Shown here: positions 8,654 through 15,022 of the stretch, one piece after another | How positions within the stretch are numbered: the first letter of the stretch is position 1 | Layout of the letters: each line of letters begins with the position of its first letter | From: a virus | Length of the DNA: 43,576 nucleotides | Reading direction: 5' to 3' (one strand) | IMG/VR virus record: IMGVR_UViG_3300041964_000017 | Span: 1-43,576 of that record | The notes under the pieces: model-generated | Told to the model about the DNA's origin: nothing | Database searches by the model: none | What the model saw: the letters and a program-made list of their open reading frames with translations, nothing else | Position numbers and translations under genes: made by a program

Positions 8654-8875
8654 GTTGCGGGCCGGGCTTGATACCGGCTGGGAGCGACCTGTCGGGGCAA
8701 TGGCTCCACCTCCCGACTTCATCCGGCCATGCGTGTCCATCCACGCCGCCGCAACCGCTCTCTAAATAGCACGAGGGGCTTGCCAAGTCCAGAGTCGGCG
8801 TGCTAGCGACCCTCATGCGCTGCATTCGATCATCCTCCGTACGAACACGGTAGGCGACTAGCGCGCCTGCCTGAC
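8654..8875. other. Non-coding gap between lysis cassette and tRNA genes
   Basis: I see no supported gene in these 222 bases. Weak inverted repeats exist (for example GCCGG/CCGGC at about 8659-8681), but no T-run follows, so I cannot call a terminator. Confidence 0.5.
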
Positions 8876-8961
8876 GGCGGGTGGCGCTCAGCGGTGGGCA
8901 ACCGGTCCCGAAAACCGGGCTATCTGCAAGGATAGGGGTTCGACTCCTCCACCCGCCGCCA
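8876..8961 (+). tRNA. tRNA-Ser-like (anticodon CGA), 8+4 bp acceptor/T branch
   Basis: The acceptor strands 8876-8883 and 8950-8957 pair over 8 bp, followed by G73 (8958) and an encoded CCA. The D stem GCTC/GGGC is at 8886-8889 and 8896-8899. The anticodon stem CCGGT/ACCGG flanks the loop 8907-8913, with CGA at 8909-8911. A 4-bp variable arm (8921-8924 with 8931-8934) and a 4-bp T stem (8935-8938 with 8946-8949) follow, with loop TTCGACT. A conventional 7+5 fold leaves an A-C mismatch and three linker bases; the 8+4 fold pairs everything. The long variable arm and G73 are serine features. Position 33 is C instead of the nearly universal U, and position 8 is not U, so function is uncertain. 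Confidence 0.65.
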
Positions 8962-8965
8962 CATT

Positions 8966-9041
8966 GGGGAAGTAGCTCAGCGGCCAGAGCGGTTGCCCTG
9001 CAAGCAATTGGTCGAGGGTTCGAGTCCCTCCTTCTCCACCA
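8966..9041 (+). tRNA. tRNA-Ala (anticodon TGC)
   Basis: A full cloverleaf: acceptor GGGGAAG/CTTCTCC including the G3-U70 pair that marks alanine tRNAs, A73 and encoded CCA. The D stem is GCTC/GAGC, the anticodon stem GTTGC/GCAAT and the anticodon TGC at 8999-9001. The T stem is a perfect GAGGG/CCCTC. As in the neighbouring Ser-like gene, position 33 is C (8998) rather than U. It lies 4 bases after the Ser gene, so the two are probably co-transcribed. Confidence 0.8.
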
Positions 9042-9121
9042 ATCCTCGTACCTAGTAGCCAGGTCACAGAGGCTACGGCGCTTGCCCGCCCGCTGGAGTA
9101 GAAGCCAGCGACGAACATTTA

Positions 9122-9195
9122 GCCGGTGTAGCTCAATGGCAGAGCAGCGCTTTCGTAAGACGAAGACGGGGGTTCGATTCCTCTCGCCGGCTCCA
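9122..9195 (+). tRNA. tRNA-Thr (anticodon CGT)
   Basis: Acceptor GCCGGTG/CGCCGGC (one G-U pair), discriminator T (9192) and encoded CCA. D stem GCTC/GAGC. The anticodon loop TTCGTAA has U33 and anticodon CGT at 9154-9156. T arm GGGGG/CCTCT with two G-U pairs. The anticodon stem is weak, with a G27-A43 and a C30-A40 mismatch. The 3' end is two bases from the stop of the leftward operon (9198), so the two transcription units converge here. Confidence 0.75.
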
Positions 9196-9197
9196 TC

Positions 9198-9380
9198 TCA
9201 TTCGCCGAAATCCCGACCCGTCAACCACGCCACCATCTTCTCGCAAGCCTCCTCAGTAGGCCCTAGCTCTGTCATGCGGCCCTTACCGTCCACGACGTAG
9301 AGGAAGCCACCTGTCTCCTCAAACTCCCACGGGGGCATGGAGTAGAGTTCTTCGTCAGAGGGCGGGGACGTTTTAGGCAT
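9198..9380 (-). CDS. Small acidic hypothetical protein
   Basis: 60 residues (MPKTSPPSDEELYSMPPWEFEETGGFLYVVDGK...). Acidic, soluble and Trp/Tyr-rich, with a strand-like FLYVVDG core and helix-like EEACEKMVAWL. GAGG is five bases upstream of ATG. It is the last gene of the leftward operon. Family not recognised. Confidence 0.55.
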   Translation of the reverse strand: MPKTSPPSDEELYSMPPWEFEETGGFLYVVDGKGRMTELGPTEEACEKMVAWLTGRDFGE

Positions 9381-9386
9381 GTTACC

Positions 9387-9479
9387 TCACCAGAGCAGTT
9401 CGATCGCCGACGCCACCAGGCACACGGCTATGAGCCCGATCAGCAGACAGAAGCCGGCGGTGCCAAGGTCGCGGTTCAT
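9387..9479 (-). CDS. 30-residue single-pass membrane protein
   Basis: MNRDLGTAGFCLLIGLIAVC and onward: a short polar N-terminus, one hydrophobic helix (GFCLLIGLIAVCLVASAIELLW) and the stop. It lies seven bases upstream of the next leftward gene. It is similar in size and shape to the 29-residue gene at 9520-9609, so the pair look like duplicated or analogous micro-membrane proteins. No strong ribosome site is visible. Confidence 0.4.
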   Translation of the reverse strand: MNRDLGTAGFCLLIGLIAVCLVASAIELLW

Positions 9480-9519
9480 GGCTGCTTTCTGGATCACTTT
9501 GCCGGCGGCGGCAAACCGA

Positions 9520-9609
9520 TCAGCTCGGATGCGGCCACAGCCAGACCACCATCCCAGCGATCAGCAGGATAGTGAGGGCTCCGGATAGGAATTGGTTGGG
9601 GCCAGTCAT
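9520..9609 (-). CDS. 29-residue single-pass membrane protein
   Basis: MTGPNQFLSGALTILLIAGM and onward: one membrane helix (about 9-25) ending in WLWPHPS. Its ATG (9609-9607) overlaps the stop of the 166-residue gene upstream (ATGA), which supports it being translated. Function unknown. Confidence 0.45.
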   Translation of the reverse strand: MTGPNQFLSGALTILLIAGMVVWLWPHPS

Positions 9610-10106
9610 TGGCGATGCCCTTCCAGGCCCACGCTACCCTTGCTTCGCACTGAGCCCGTACCGGCCTCGGCCTGACGGCGGGTATCGCTATCGCGGAAAA
9701 TGTGGCAGTCGCAGTTCCACTCCCACACACCTTCGCCCGCCCGAGAAGCCGGCTTTAGGCAGCCACTGCATTTTGGCCGCCGTCGTGCGTTGATGATTTT
9801 TGCGCCAAACCCAAAGTCTAGCAAAACTTCCTGCACAGCGGCGCCGCGAGCGTTCACGCGCCGCAGGAAGGATTGGGCATCTACATCGACCAAAGGCACG
9901 CGGCCGATCGCCGTCCCGCTCCAACCCATCGGGAGAGGGTGGTCCGTCCAGCCGCTTGGATATGCGGCGAAGGCGGGGCGATACTCCTGCGGCAGGGAAG
10001 CTGCAACGCGCGCCGGATCGAAGCCCGTCAGGGTCGAGACCGCAGGGCTCGGTTCACGAGAGCCGTCAGCAACGCCGACGCGCCCATCATCCTGTTCCAT
10101 AATCAT
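9606..10106 (-). CDS. Cys-motif protein with CxxC...GEGVWEWNCDCH signature
   Basis: 166 residues; GGGGAGAG lies upstream, and the ATG at 10106 or 10100 could be used. The N-terminal third contains FDPARVAASL; the C-terminal third contains CSGCLKPASRAGEGVWEWNC followed by DCH, a likely zinc or metal site. Both segments have counterparts in the 390-residue protein at 13513-14685 (FDPAKVREAL; CAKCHTAAAKVGEGVWDWNC then DCH), but in the opposite order along the chain. The function is unknown, and the repeated signature suggests a shared module. Confidence 0.55.
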   Translation of the reverse strand: MIMEQDDGRVGVADGSREPSPAVSTLTGFDPARVAASLPQEYRPAFAAYPSGWTDHPLPMGWSGTAIGRVPLVDVDAQSFLRRVNARGAAVQEVLLDFGFGAKIINARRRPKCSGCLKPASRAGEGVWEWNCDCHIFRDSDTRRQAEAGTGSVRSKGSVGLEGHRQ

Positions 10107-10149
10107 CTCTCCCCATAAAAAGACTTAGACACTCCCGTTGGGGGAGGGG

Positions 10150-10443
10150 TTAGGCTGAAACGAGTTTCATGCTCGATACCGCAGATCGCCAGTCATCGGC
10201 GGGTGTGGCTGGCAGCCCAAGGTCGCCAGGGTGAGCAATCGGCATGGCCAACAGGAGGTCGCCGGCCTCCATCTCCCGGATGCCCGAAGCCTCTCTTCGC
10301 CGCCGCCGGTGCACATCCTCCATTTGCTCGACGTGGCGGCGCACTGCCGCGATCCCTCCGCCTTCACGCAAGATGGCTTCGGCCGCGCGGAGACCAATCG
10401 TGACGCCTGCCTCGAAAGCTTCTTGCTCAGTCCAGGCCATCAT
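10150..10443 (-). CDS. Hypothetical helical protein
   Basis: 97 residues starting at tandem ATG codons preceded by GGAGGACG. Mostly helical and charged (EQEAFEAGVTIGLRAAEAILREGG, RRHVEQMEDVHRRRRRE). No Cys pairs or membrane segments. It lies in the leftward operon between the Cys-motif gene and a small gene coupled to the methyltransferase. Family not recognised. Confidence 0.5.
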   Translation of the reverse strand: MMAWTEQEAFEAGVTIGLRAAEAILREGGGIAAVRRHVEQMEDVHRRRRREASGIREMEAGDLLLAMPIAHPGDLGLPATPADDWRSAVSSMKLVSA

Positions 10444-10480
10444 CGTCCTCCACTATTAAACTCACCCTCTGGGGAGGGGG

Positions 10481-10717
10481 TCATGCTGCTTGCTCGGCAG
10501 CGAAGTACACGCCGATGATGTTGTGCTGGCAGAACTCGGCCTCGCACACGTCGCCCTTCCAAACGCGGACGTAGGGCAGGTTCGCGTGCAGACCGGACTT
10601 GAAGGTGGCTTCGATGTGCGTGACGCCATTGCGGCCAACGACGTAGCCGCCTTGGACATCGGGAATGCTGTCGATGTCTATCGCCCTGATAGGCTGCTGG
10701 ACGGGATGCTCTTCCAT
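10481..10717 (-). CDS. Small hypothetical protein coupled to methyltransferase
   Basis: 78 residues. The ATG at 10717 has an excellent ribosome site (AAGGAGGTGG) and overlaps the methyltransferase stop (TAATG). A beta-rich core is likely (GGYVVGRNGVTHIEATFKSG, LPYVRVWKGDVCEAEF). Translational coupling suggests it is made together with the methyltransferase. No known family recognised. Confidence 0.6.
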   Translation of the reverse strand: MEEHPVQQPIRAIDIDSIPDVQGGYVVGRNGVTHIEATFKSGLHANLPYVRVWKGDVCEAEFCQHNIIGVYFAAEQAA

Positions 10718-11397
10718 TATGCCACCTCCTTGAAAAGTTGCCCCTGACGTTGGGCTTCCTCGATGCGCCGGCACGCGATGTCGAAATAGGCGGGGATCAC
10801 CTCAACGCCGACGAACGGCCGCTGCTCGGCAGCACAGGCCACGCCGGTTGAGCCCGAACCCATGAAGGGGTCGCAAATCAGCCCAGAAGGCAGGCTCTGC
10901 AGCAGGATGCGGAGCAACCCCACCGGCTTCTCATTCGGATGCTGGCGACCATTCTTCGCCATGCTCTGCACGGGCGGATGATAGACGACTGCCCCCTTGT
11001 CGCGCCTGCCCACAAAGCCCCGGTTGATGACGTAGATTTCTTCGGTGGTCGGCTTCCACGGCAGCGTCAGGTCGCCCATGCCGAGTGCAGGCCCCTTGTC
11101 CCAGGTCAGCGTCATCTTGTGCTTGGGTGGCAGCGGCGCCTTACGCGAACCGAACATGAGCATCGGCACCTCACCAAGCATGTTGATCGCAGCATCCCGC
11201 GCGGCCGTGCATTCGTCGCCCGCAATGAGGTCGCCGCCGGACCAAAGCTCAGCTGTCGCGTGTCCGCTCTTGTAGCCGATGCCGAAAGGAGGGTCCGACA
11301 AGACGGCCGCCACACCCCGCAGCATGGGCAGCACGGCCCGGCAGTCCGCTAGGTAGAGCGCAGCGTTGCCGATCTGCTCGCGCCGGAGGTTAGACAA
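10717..11397 (-). CDS. DNA methyltransferase, beta class (N6-adenine or N4-cytosine)
   Basis: 226 residues from a TTG codon with GGGAGAG upstream. Catalytic motif IV DPPF (35-38) comes first and the AdoMet motif DPFMGSGSTG (176-185) comes last, the order of the beta class that includes CcrM- and DpnA-like enzymes. NEKPVGLL (155-162) is the usual motif just before it. No restriction nuclease lies nearby, so a solitary enzyme is likely. It may protect phage DNA from host restriction or mark it for regulation. Its start codon lies inside one copy of the 11-bp repeat found at the integrase end. Confidence 0.85.
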   Translation of the reverse strand: MSNLRREQIGNAALYLADCRAVLPMLRGVAAVLSDPPFGIGYKSGHATAELWSGGDLIAGDECTAARDAAINMLGEVPMLMFGSRKAPLPPKHKMTLTWDKGPALGMGDLTLPWKPTTEEIYVINRGFVGRRDKGAVVYHPPVQSMAKNGRQHPNEKPVGLLRILLQSLPSGLICDPFMGSGSTGVACAAEQRPFVGVEVIPAYFDIACRRIEEAQRQGQLFKEVA

Positions 11398-11573
11398 TGC
11401 CGCTCTCCCGCGCTGGGGTGGAAAAGCGCGGAAAAAGCTCGGTTAGACAGGGATCGCGTTGAAAAGGCTCACTTGTTGCCGTCCCTCCACTCCTGCCAAC
11501 CTGCCCGGAAAACCCTTTTGTCATCGCGACTTAGCTCCTCTGATTGTCTAACCCAAAAAATAGGTTAGACAAT
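11388..11573. repeat. Cluster of 11-bp ATTGTCTAACC elements; candidate attP region
   Basis: GGTTAGACAAT occurs at 11388-11398 and 11563-11573, a 9-of-11 match lies at 11441-11451, and the inverted copy ATTGTCTAACC is at 11543-11553. The last pair forms an 11-bp inverted repeat around a 9-base A-rich spacer (11554-11562) overlapping the integrase stop codon. Tyrosine-recombinase core sites have this form (two arms around a 6-9 bp crossover) and attP commonly abuts int. There is no GC-rich stem or trailing T-run, so a terminator is less likely. The remainder of 11398-11564 holds no gene. Confidence 0.45.
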
Positions 11574-12650
11574 GTTCTTTCCGGTTCCCGCTTCGGACAC
11601 TTCCTGTTCCCAAGCCACAACAGCGTCCAATGCGCCCGCCGCAAGCCGCCGCTGATTGGCCCCGGCGACATAGAGCGCCACCTCCCGATCGCCGCTCCAT
11701 TGCCCAAGCGCCTTCAAACCCTGCTGAGTCGCGCCCTGGTCGGCCGCGCGCCTGGCGAGCGCCTTGCGGAGCCCGTGAAGCGTGCATTGCGGAAGCCCGG
11801 CCTTCTCGCACTTGTCCTTGAACCAGTTCCCAAAGGAGGCTGGCGAGGCGAACGGCTTGCCGTAGTCCGTCACCAGCAGGGTGGTGAGGCCCACTGCCGG
11901 CATCGCCTTGATCGCTTCATTCAGGGCGGGCGCAACGGGGAGGCTCTGGTCCTTGCCGGTCTTTTTCGCCGTGAAGGCGATGCGGCCACCCTTGGGTGTC
12001 GTGGCCCGGTGAACGTCGCTCCGGCGCTGGCCGGTCCATAGGACCATCTCCATCGCAAGGCGGGGCTTGGTGCCCAGCTTCCAATGCTCCCGGAACTTGG
12101 CGATATCTTCCTCGGTCCAAGGGTAGAAGCCGGGGCCGCTATGCTCGACCTGTTCAGCGTCGGTGACCGGATTGCGTTCGATCCACTCCAGTTTGATGGC
12201 GAACCGGAACAGCAGGTCCAGTTGCTCGCGCAGCCTGGCAGCCGCCGCGGTGCCGCCCACGGTGCGATTGCCGACGCGGCGCTTCTCCATCTTATTGGAG
12301 AGGATCACCTCGATATCCTTGGTGCGGAACGCAGCCACGGGATCGCGGCCATATTCCTCCCGGAACGACTCCAGCAGCTGGCGCCGGATAGCACGCCACG
12401 CATCGCCACCTTTCTTGAAGCCGATGCTGCCGTAGAAGCGGGGCAGAAGGTCGTTGATGGTCCGTGAGGCTGTCTCGACTGGCTCGGGGGGCAGGGACGC
12501 CAGCGCGCGGCGGTAGGCTTCCTTGTACTCGCGCGTGGACGGGTGAGGCAGGGGGCAGGAGAAGCCCCGGCGCCTGAACCGGCAGCGTTCCCTGCCGTGC
12601 CGATCGACGTAGAGTGAGACGAAGGGGTCGCGCTGAGCTTTCTTAGCCAT
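11565..12650 (-). CDS. int: Tyrosine recombinase / phage integrase
   Basis: 361 residues. The N-terminal arm-binding part is 1-60 and the core-binding SAM-like helices are at about 65-165. The catalytic domain carries Arg209 (TGQRRSD), Lys230 (TAKKTGK), His292 and Arg295 (HGLRK), a QW at 317-318 in the place of the usual second His, and the nucleophile Tyr327 (ALYVAG). It would integrate and excise the phage genome by site-specific recombination. The start overlaps the preceding gene by eight bases. The stop lies inside an inverted repeat that may be the attachment core. It identifies the phage as temperate. Confidence 0.92.
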   Translation of the reverse strand: MAKKAQRDPFVSLYVDRHGRERCRFRRRGFSCPLPHPSTREYKEAYRRALASLPPEPVETASRTINDLLPRFYGSIGFKKGGDAWRAIRRQLLESFREEYGRDPVAAFRTKDIEVILSNKMEKRRVGNRTVGGTAAAARLREQLDLLFRFAIKLEWIERNPVTDAEQVEHSGPGFYPWTEEDIAKFREHWKLGTKPRLAMEMVLWTGQRRSDVHRATTPKGGRIAFTAKKTGKDQSLPVAPALNEAIKAMPAVGLTTLLVTDYGKPFASPASFGNWFKDKCEKAGLPQCTLHGLRKALARRAADQGATQQGLKALGQWSGDREVALYVAGANQRRLAAGALDAVVAWEQEVSEAGTGKNIV

Positions 12651-12819
12651 GGAGCCGGTCCAATGGGTTTCTGTCGTTGGCTGGACTTGCTACCCCAGTC
12701 AGCACGGTGATTGAACCGTCTGGTTCGATTTTGGCCCCCGCCACCGCGCAGCCGGCCTTCCGCATCGCCTGGATAGCGCGCGTTAGATCAGCTTGGGTGA
12801 AGCGGACGGCCTTGGTCAC
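12643..12819 (-). CDS. Small protein upstream of integrase
   Basis: 58 residues from the GTG at 12819, which overlaps the previous stop (GTGA) and has GGGGAAGG upstream; an ATG at 12855 is possible but would overlap more. Sequence: helix (FTQADLTRAIQAMRKAGC) then strands (AGAKIEPDGSITVLTG). Small proteins of this pattern often precede integrases in alphaproteobacterial prophages. An excisionase-like role is conceivable but not shown; there is no clear winged-helix motif. Confidence 0.6.
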   Translation of the reverse strand: MTKAVRFTQADLTRAIQAMRKAGCAVAGAKIEPDGSITVLTGVASPANDRNPLDRLHG

Positions 12820-12989
12820 CGCGCCTTCCCCAACTTCCGCAGGCACCCGGCGCACGTCACTTCATCGGCGGGGAGCCATGTGCGTCCTACGGGGGCGATA
12901 GTTCCGCACAGGGCGGTGCGGGTGAGGTGGGGCACGAGCGAGTGCGCGACCTTGGCGCCCTTCGTGTCGAGCTTGGCGGCGTTATTCAC
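12816..12989 (-). CDS. Small Cys/His protein, likely zinc-binding
   Basis: 57 residues from the GTG at 12989. It has a His-containing N-terminal half (VAHSLVPHL), then TALCGTI, a Trp, and VTCAGCLRKLG. Together the Cys25, Cys49 and Cys52 area and the His residues resemble the small phage zinc-ribbon proteins that end in a VTCxxCL motif. It overlaps both neighbours (eight bases upstream, GTGA downstream). It may bind nucleic acid or protein; the role is unknown. Confidence 0.55.
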   Translation of the reverse strand: MNNAAKLDTKGAKVAHSLVPHLTRTALCGTIAPVGRTWLPADEVTCAGCLRKLGKAR

Positions 12990-13203
12990 CGGCTTTCACC
13001 TGAGAGCGGGCGCGGAGAGCGGCGATGGCGGCGCGGGCCTTGACGCAGTACTGGTCGCGCCAACAAATCCCTTCGGGATACCCGCCCGGATACCTTACCC
13101 GCGCAGGCGCGTCGGGGTCTTTCCCGTCCGCTACCGCCAGCGCCAGCGCCACGGCTTCAACCTCCTGTGCCGCAGCCAGCTCGCTCATCGTGTCGCCGGT
13201 CAT
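12982..13203 (-). CDS. Hypothetical protein with YPxGYPEGICWRDQY motif
   Basis: 73 residues; the ATG at 13203 overlaps the previous stop, and an internal ATG at 13188 is also possible. An acidic helical N-terminus is followed by a Tyr/Trp/Cys-rich core (PGGYPEGICWRDQYCVKARA). This looks like a conserved phage module of unknown function. No membrane segment. Confidence 0.55.
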   Translation of the reverse strand: MTGDTMSELAAAQEVEAVALALAVADGKDPDAPARVRYPGGYPEGICWRDQYCVKARAAIAALRARSQVKAGE

Positions 13204-13523
13204 GGTTCGTTCCTAAGGGTGGCGATGGCTTGGGCGATGTTTTCGGCTGCCCGAAAGGCGCCCACTGAAAGCTCAAAGCCTTCGTCCGCCATTCCGCGCT
13301 CTTGTTCCGCCTCATTCCTCGCCACCTGCTCGGCTTCCTCCAGAGCTGCGCGGCGGGCTTCGGTGCGGTGGCGGGCGAGTATTTGGCGCAAGTGTGCGGC
13401 GAAATATCCGGCGCCAGCAGCCCACTCAATCTCAAGGGTCTCTGCTATTTCAGCCGCCGTATCCCGGTCGCATTGCTCCACGGTGAGCGCCTTCTCGGTG
13501 AGAGCCGCGCCATTATCCGGCAT
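13200..13523 (-). CDS. Helical hypothetical protein
   Basis: 107 residues from the ATG at 13523, preceded by GAAGGAG; the longer frame to 13592 overlaps the upstream gene without a ribosome site. Nearly all helix, Ala/Glu/Arg-rich, with likely coiled-coil character at about 55-100 (ARHRTEARRAALEEAEQVARNEAEQERG). It overlaps both neighbours in the operon. Family not recognised. Confidence 0.55.
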   Translation of the reverse strand: MPDNGAALTEKALTVEQCDRDTAAEIAETLEIEWAAGAGYFAAHLRQILARHRTEARRAALEEAEQVARNEAEQERGMADEGFELSVGAFRAAENIAQAIATLRNEP

Positions 13524-14685
13524 GATCCATCTCCTTCGTCGAGGGGTGGGCAGCGAGGAGGGTGGCACGTATAGCGGCGGCGATTTCTCCACACCGTTTG
13601 TAGAACATCGTTAGCTCGCCTCCAGACGCGGCGACGTGATCCAAGTCCTCAAGCGCCTCCCTCAGCCCCTCCGGCACGACGGGCGTGGGGGTGGGCTGAG
13701 TGGAGCGAGCCACGGCATTGAAGAAGTTCTCCAGATCAAACCGAGCATGATCCAGCTGCTTACGCTGCATTATGTGGGTGCGGACGCTTTCCCATGCTCT
13801 CAAAGCCTCCCGCACCTTCGCAGGATCGAAGTCGTCGGGGATCGTCTCAGCCGAGACGGGGTGAGCGGGGGTGGTGTGGCAATCGCAATTCCAGTCCCAG
13901 ACGCCCTCGCCAACCTTGGCGGCGGCGGTGTGGCATTTAGCGCAGCTCGGCCCCGCGCTTTCCGGGGTTGAGCGGAATGCGAGGAAAATGCGGATGCGGG
14001 GGAGGATTTCGTCGTCATCGTCGAGGTCGCGCTCGCCCGCCTCAATGATCGCCGCAATGCTTCGGGCTGCATCCTCACCACCGACCGGCACGTTTCTGGC
14101 GGCGAGGGCGGCGATCTCACGCCAGTAGTCCCGAACCTGGCCCTCGCTGTCGTCGAACAGTGGCGCCTCTTCCTGCCTCGCCATAATGCGCGGCAGTTCT
14201 GCATCGCAGAGCAACCGGGCGAGGTTCTCCACCTCATCACCCCCCGCCTGAGCGGAGAGGCGGGCGTGTAGGTCTAGCTGCTCAAGATACTGGCCCCAGC
14301 CTTCCTCGGCAGCGTCATGATCTACTAAACCGCAGCCGTCCTCATAGCCTTCGTTGTAGCCAGTTTTGTAAGCGAGCCGCAGAGCCTCCACGCGGCACTC
14401 ATCCTCACCACCGACCGGAACGCTTCTGGCGGCGATGGCGGCGATGGCGAGCTTGAGGTAACGCTCCTTGGTGCTCGGACCCTCGGTTGCCCAATCGTCG
14501 AACAGCAAGCCGTCTGCCAGGTAGAGCGCGATTGCCATCTGCTCCACCTCATCACCCCCCGCCTGAGCGGAGAGGCGGGCGTGTAGATCGCAGACAGCAT
14601 CATAGGCTTCCTGCGCGCCTGCCAGCGGGGCTGCTGCTATGATGAACGGCTTAACAAGGTCCAGCACGTCCAATATCTCGCTCAT
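13513..14685 (-). CDS. 390-residue mosaic protein with internal duplication and Cys motif
   Basis: Two copies of LHARLSAQAGGDEVE (about residues 34-48 and 138-152) and two copies of AARxVPVGGED (near 85 and 197) show an internal duplication of about 105 residues. It is visible in DNA as near-identical 40-base blocks about 318 bases apart (near 14229 and 14547). Near residue 248 lies CAKCHTAAAKVGEGVWDWNC then DCH, the same signature as in the gene at 9606-10106, followed by FDPAKVREAL. The C-terminal 100 residues are helical. The function is unknown; the modular repeats suggest assembly from several small phage domains. Confidence 0.6.
   Translation of the reverse strand: MSEILDVLDLVKPFIIAAAPLAGAQEAYDAVCDLHARLSAQAGGDEVEQMAIALYLADGLLFDDWATEGPSTKERYLKLAIAAIAARSVPVGGEDECRVEALRLAYKTGYNEGYEDGCGLVDHDAAEEGWGQYLEQLDLHARLSAQAGGDEVENLARLLCDAELPRIMARQEEAPLFDDSEGQVRDYWREIAALAARNVPVGGEDAARSIAAIIEAGERDLDDDDEILPRIRIFLAFRSTPESAGPSCAKCHTAAAKVGEGVWDWNCDCHTTPAHPVSAETIPDDFDPAKVREALRAWESVRTHIMQRKQLDHARFDLENFFNAVARSTQPTPTPVVPEGLREALEDLDHVAASGGELTMFYKRCGEIAAAIRATLLAAHPSTKEMDHAG
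14226..14590. repeat. Intragenic direct repeat blocks, about 318 bases apart
   Basis: Blocks starting near 14229 and 14547 share CCTCATCACCCCCCGCCTGA and about 20 further identical bases. A second pair of blocks (near 14085 and 14402) shares CTCACCACCGACCGG and flanking bases. Spacing is the same in both pairs, so a single duplication of about 318 bp (106 codons, in frame) that has since diverged explains them. Confidence 0.6.
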
Positions 14686-14771
14686 CTCTTTACCTTCTCA
14701 CCGCAGCGGCGGCATATTGGCCCGATAAGCCAGTTGATGGAGTGACCTTTAAGGAGGCAGCGGAGGGTCAC
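14682..14771 (-). CDS. 29-residue zinc-knuckle-like micro-protein
   Basis: GTG at 14771 overlaps the previous stop (GTGA), and its TGA overlaps the next ATG. Sequence MTLRCLLKGHSINWLIGPIC and onward, with Cys5, His10, Cys20 and Cys23 (CxxxxH ... CxxC). This resembles the small DUF1660-like phage zinc proteins that begin CxxxGH and end CxRCG. Coupling at both ends argues that it is a real gene despite its size. Confidence 0.5.
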   Translation of the reverse strand: MTLRCLLKGHSINWLIGPICRRCGEKVKR

Positions 14772-15022
14772 GAGGACAGCCCCACAAGTTCTTCGTCGGC
14801 TGTTTCGATGGCGTCGAGGGCGCGCTTCAGAGCCTCGTCGATTCCGCTCTCGCTTGGCTGCGCGAGGTCGCCCCTCAGTTTCTCGACGGAGAAATAAGCG
14901 CGGGCCAGCGTCGGGCTTGCCCAACCGGCGGCCGGCATTGGCGATGCCGCGCACGGACCTTCGTGGCCAGATGGCCGGCTGCAACTCCAGCCCGCAGGCG
15001 GGACCGTACAATGCGTGTTCAT
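14768..15022 (-). CDS. Small Cys-containing hypothetical protein
   Basis: 84 residues from the ATG at 15022, which overlaps the PP-loop gene stop (ATGA). The N-terminus MNTHCTVPPAGWSCSRPSGH then EGPCA supplies Cys and His residues in a pattern seen in short phage zinc proteins (CxxP..GWxC......GHxGPC). The C-terminal half is an acidic helix. Function unknown. Confidence 0.55.
   Translation of the reverse strand: MNTHCTVPPAGWSCSRPSGHEGPCAASPMPAAGWASPTLARAYFSVEKLRGDLAQPSESGIDEALKRALDAIETADEELVGLSS

Noticed and set aside
8876-8961. Selenocysteine tRNA
   Set aside because: It has a long acceptor branch and G73, but the anticodon reads CGA, not TCA.
11543-11573. Rho-independent terminator at the integrase end
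   Set aside because: The stem is AT-rich and the A/T run lies in the loop rather than after the stem, so an attachment or binding site fits better.
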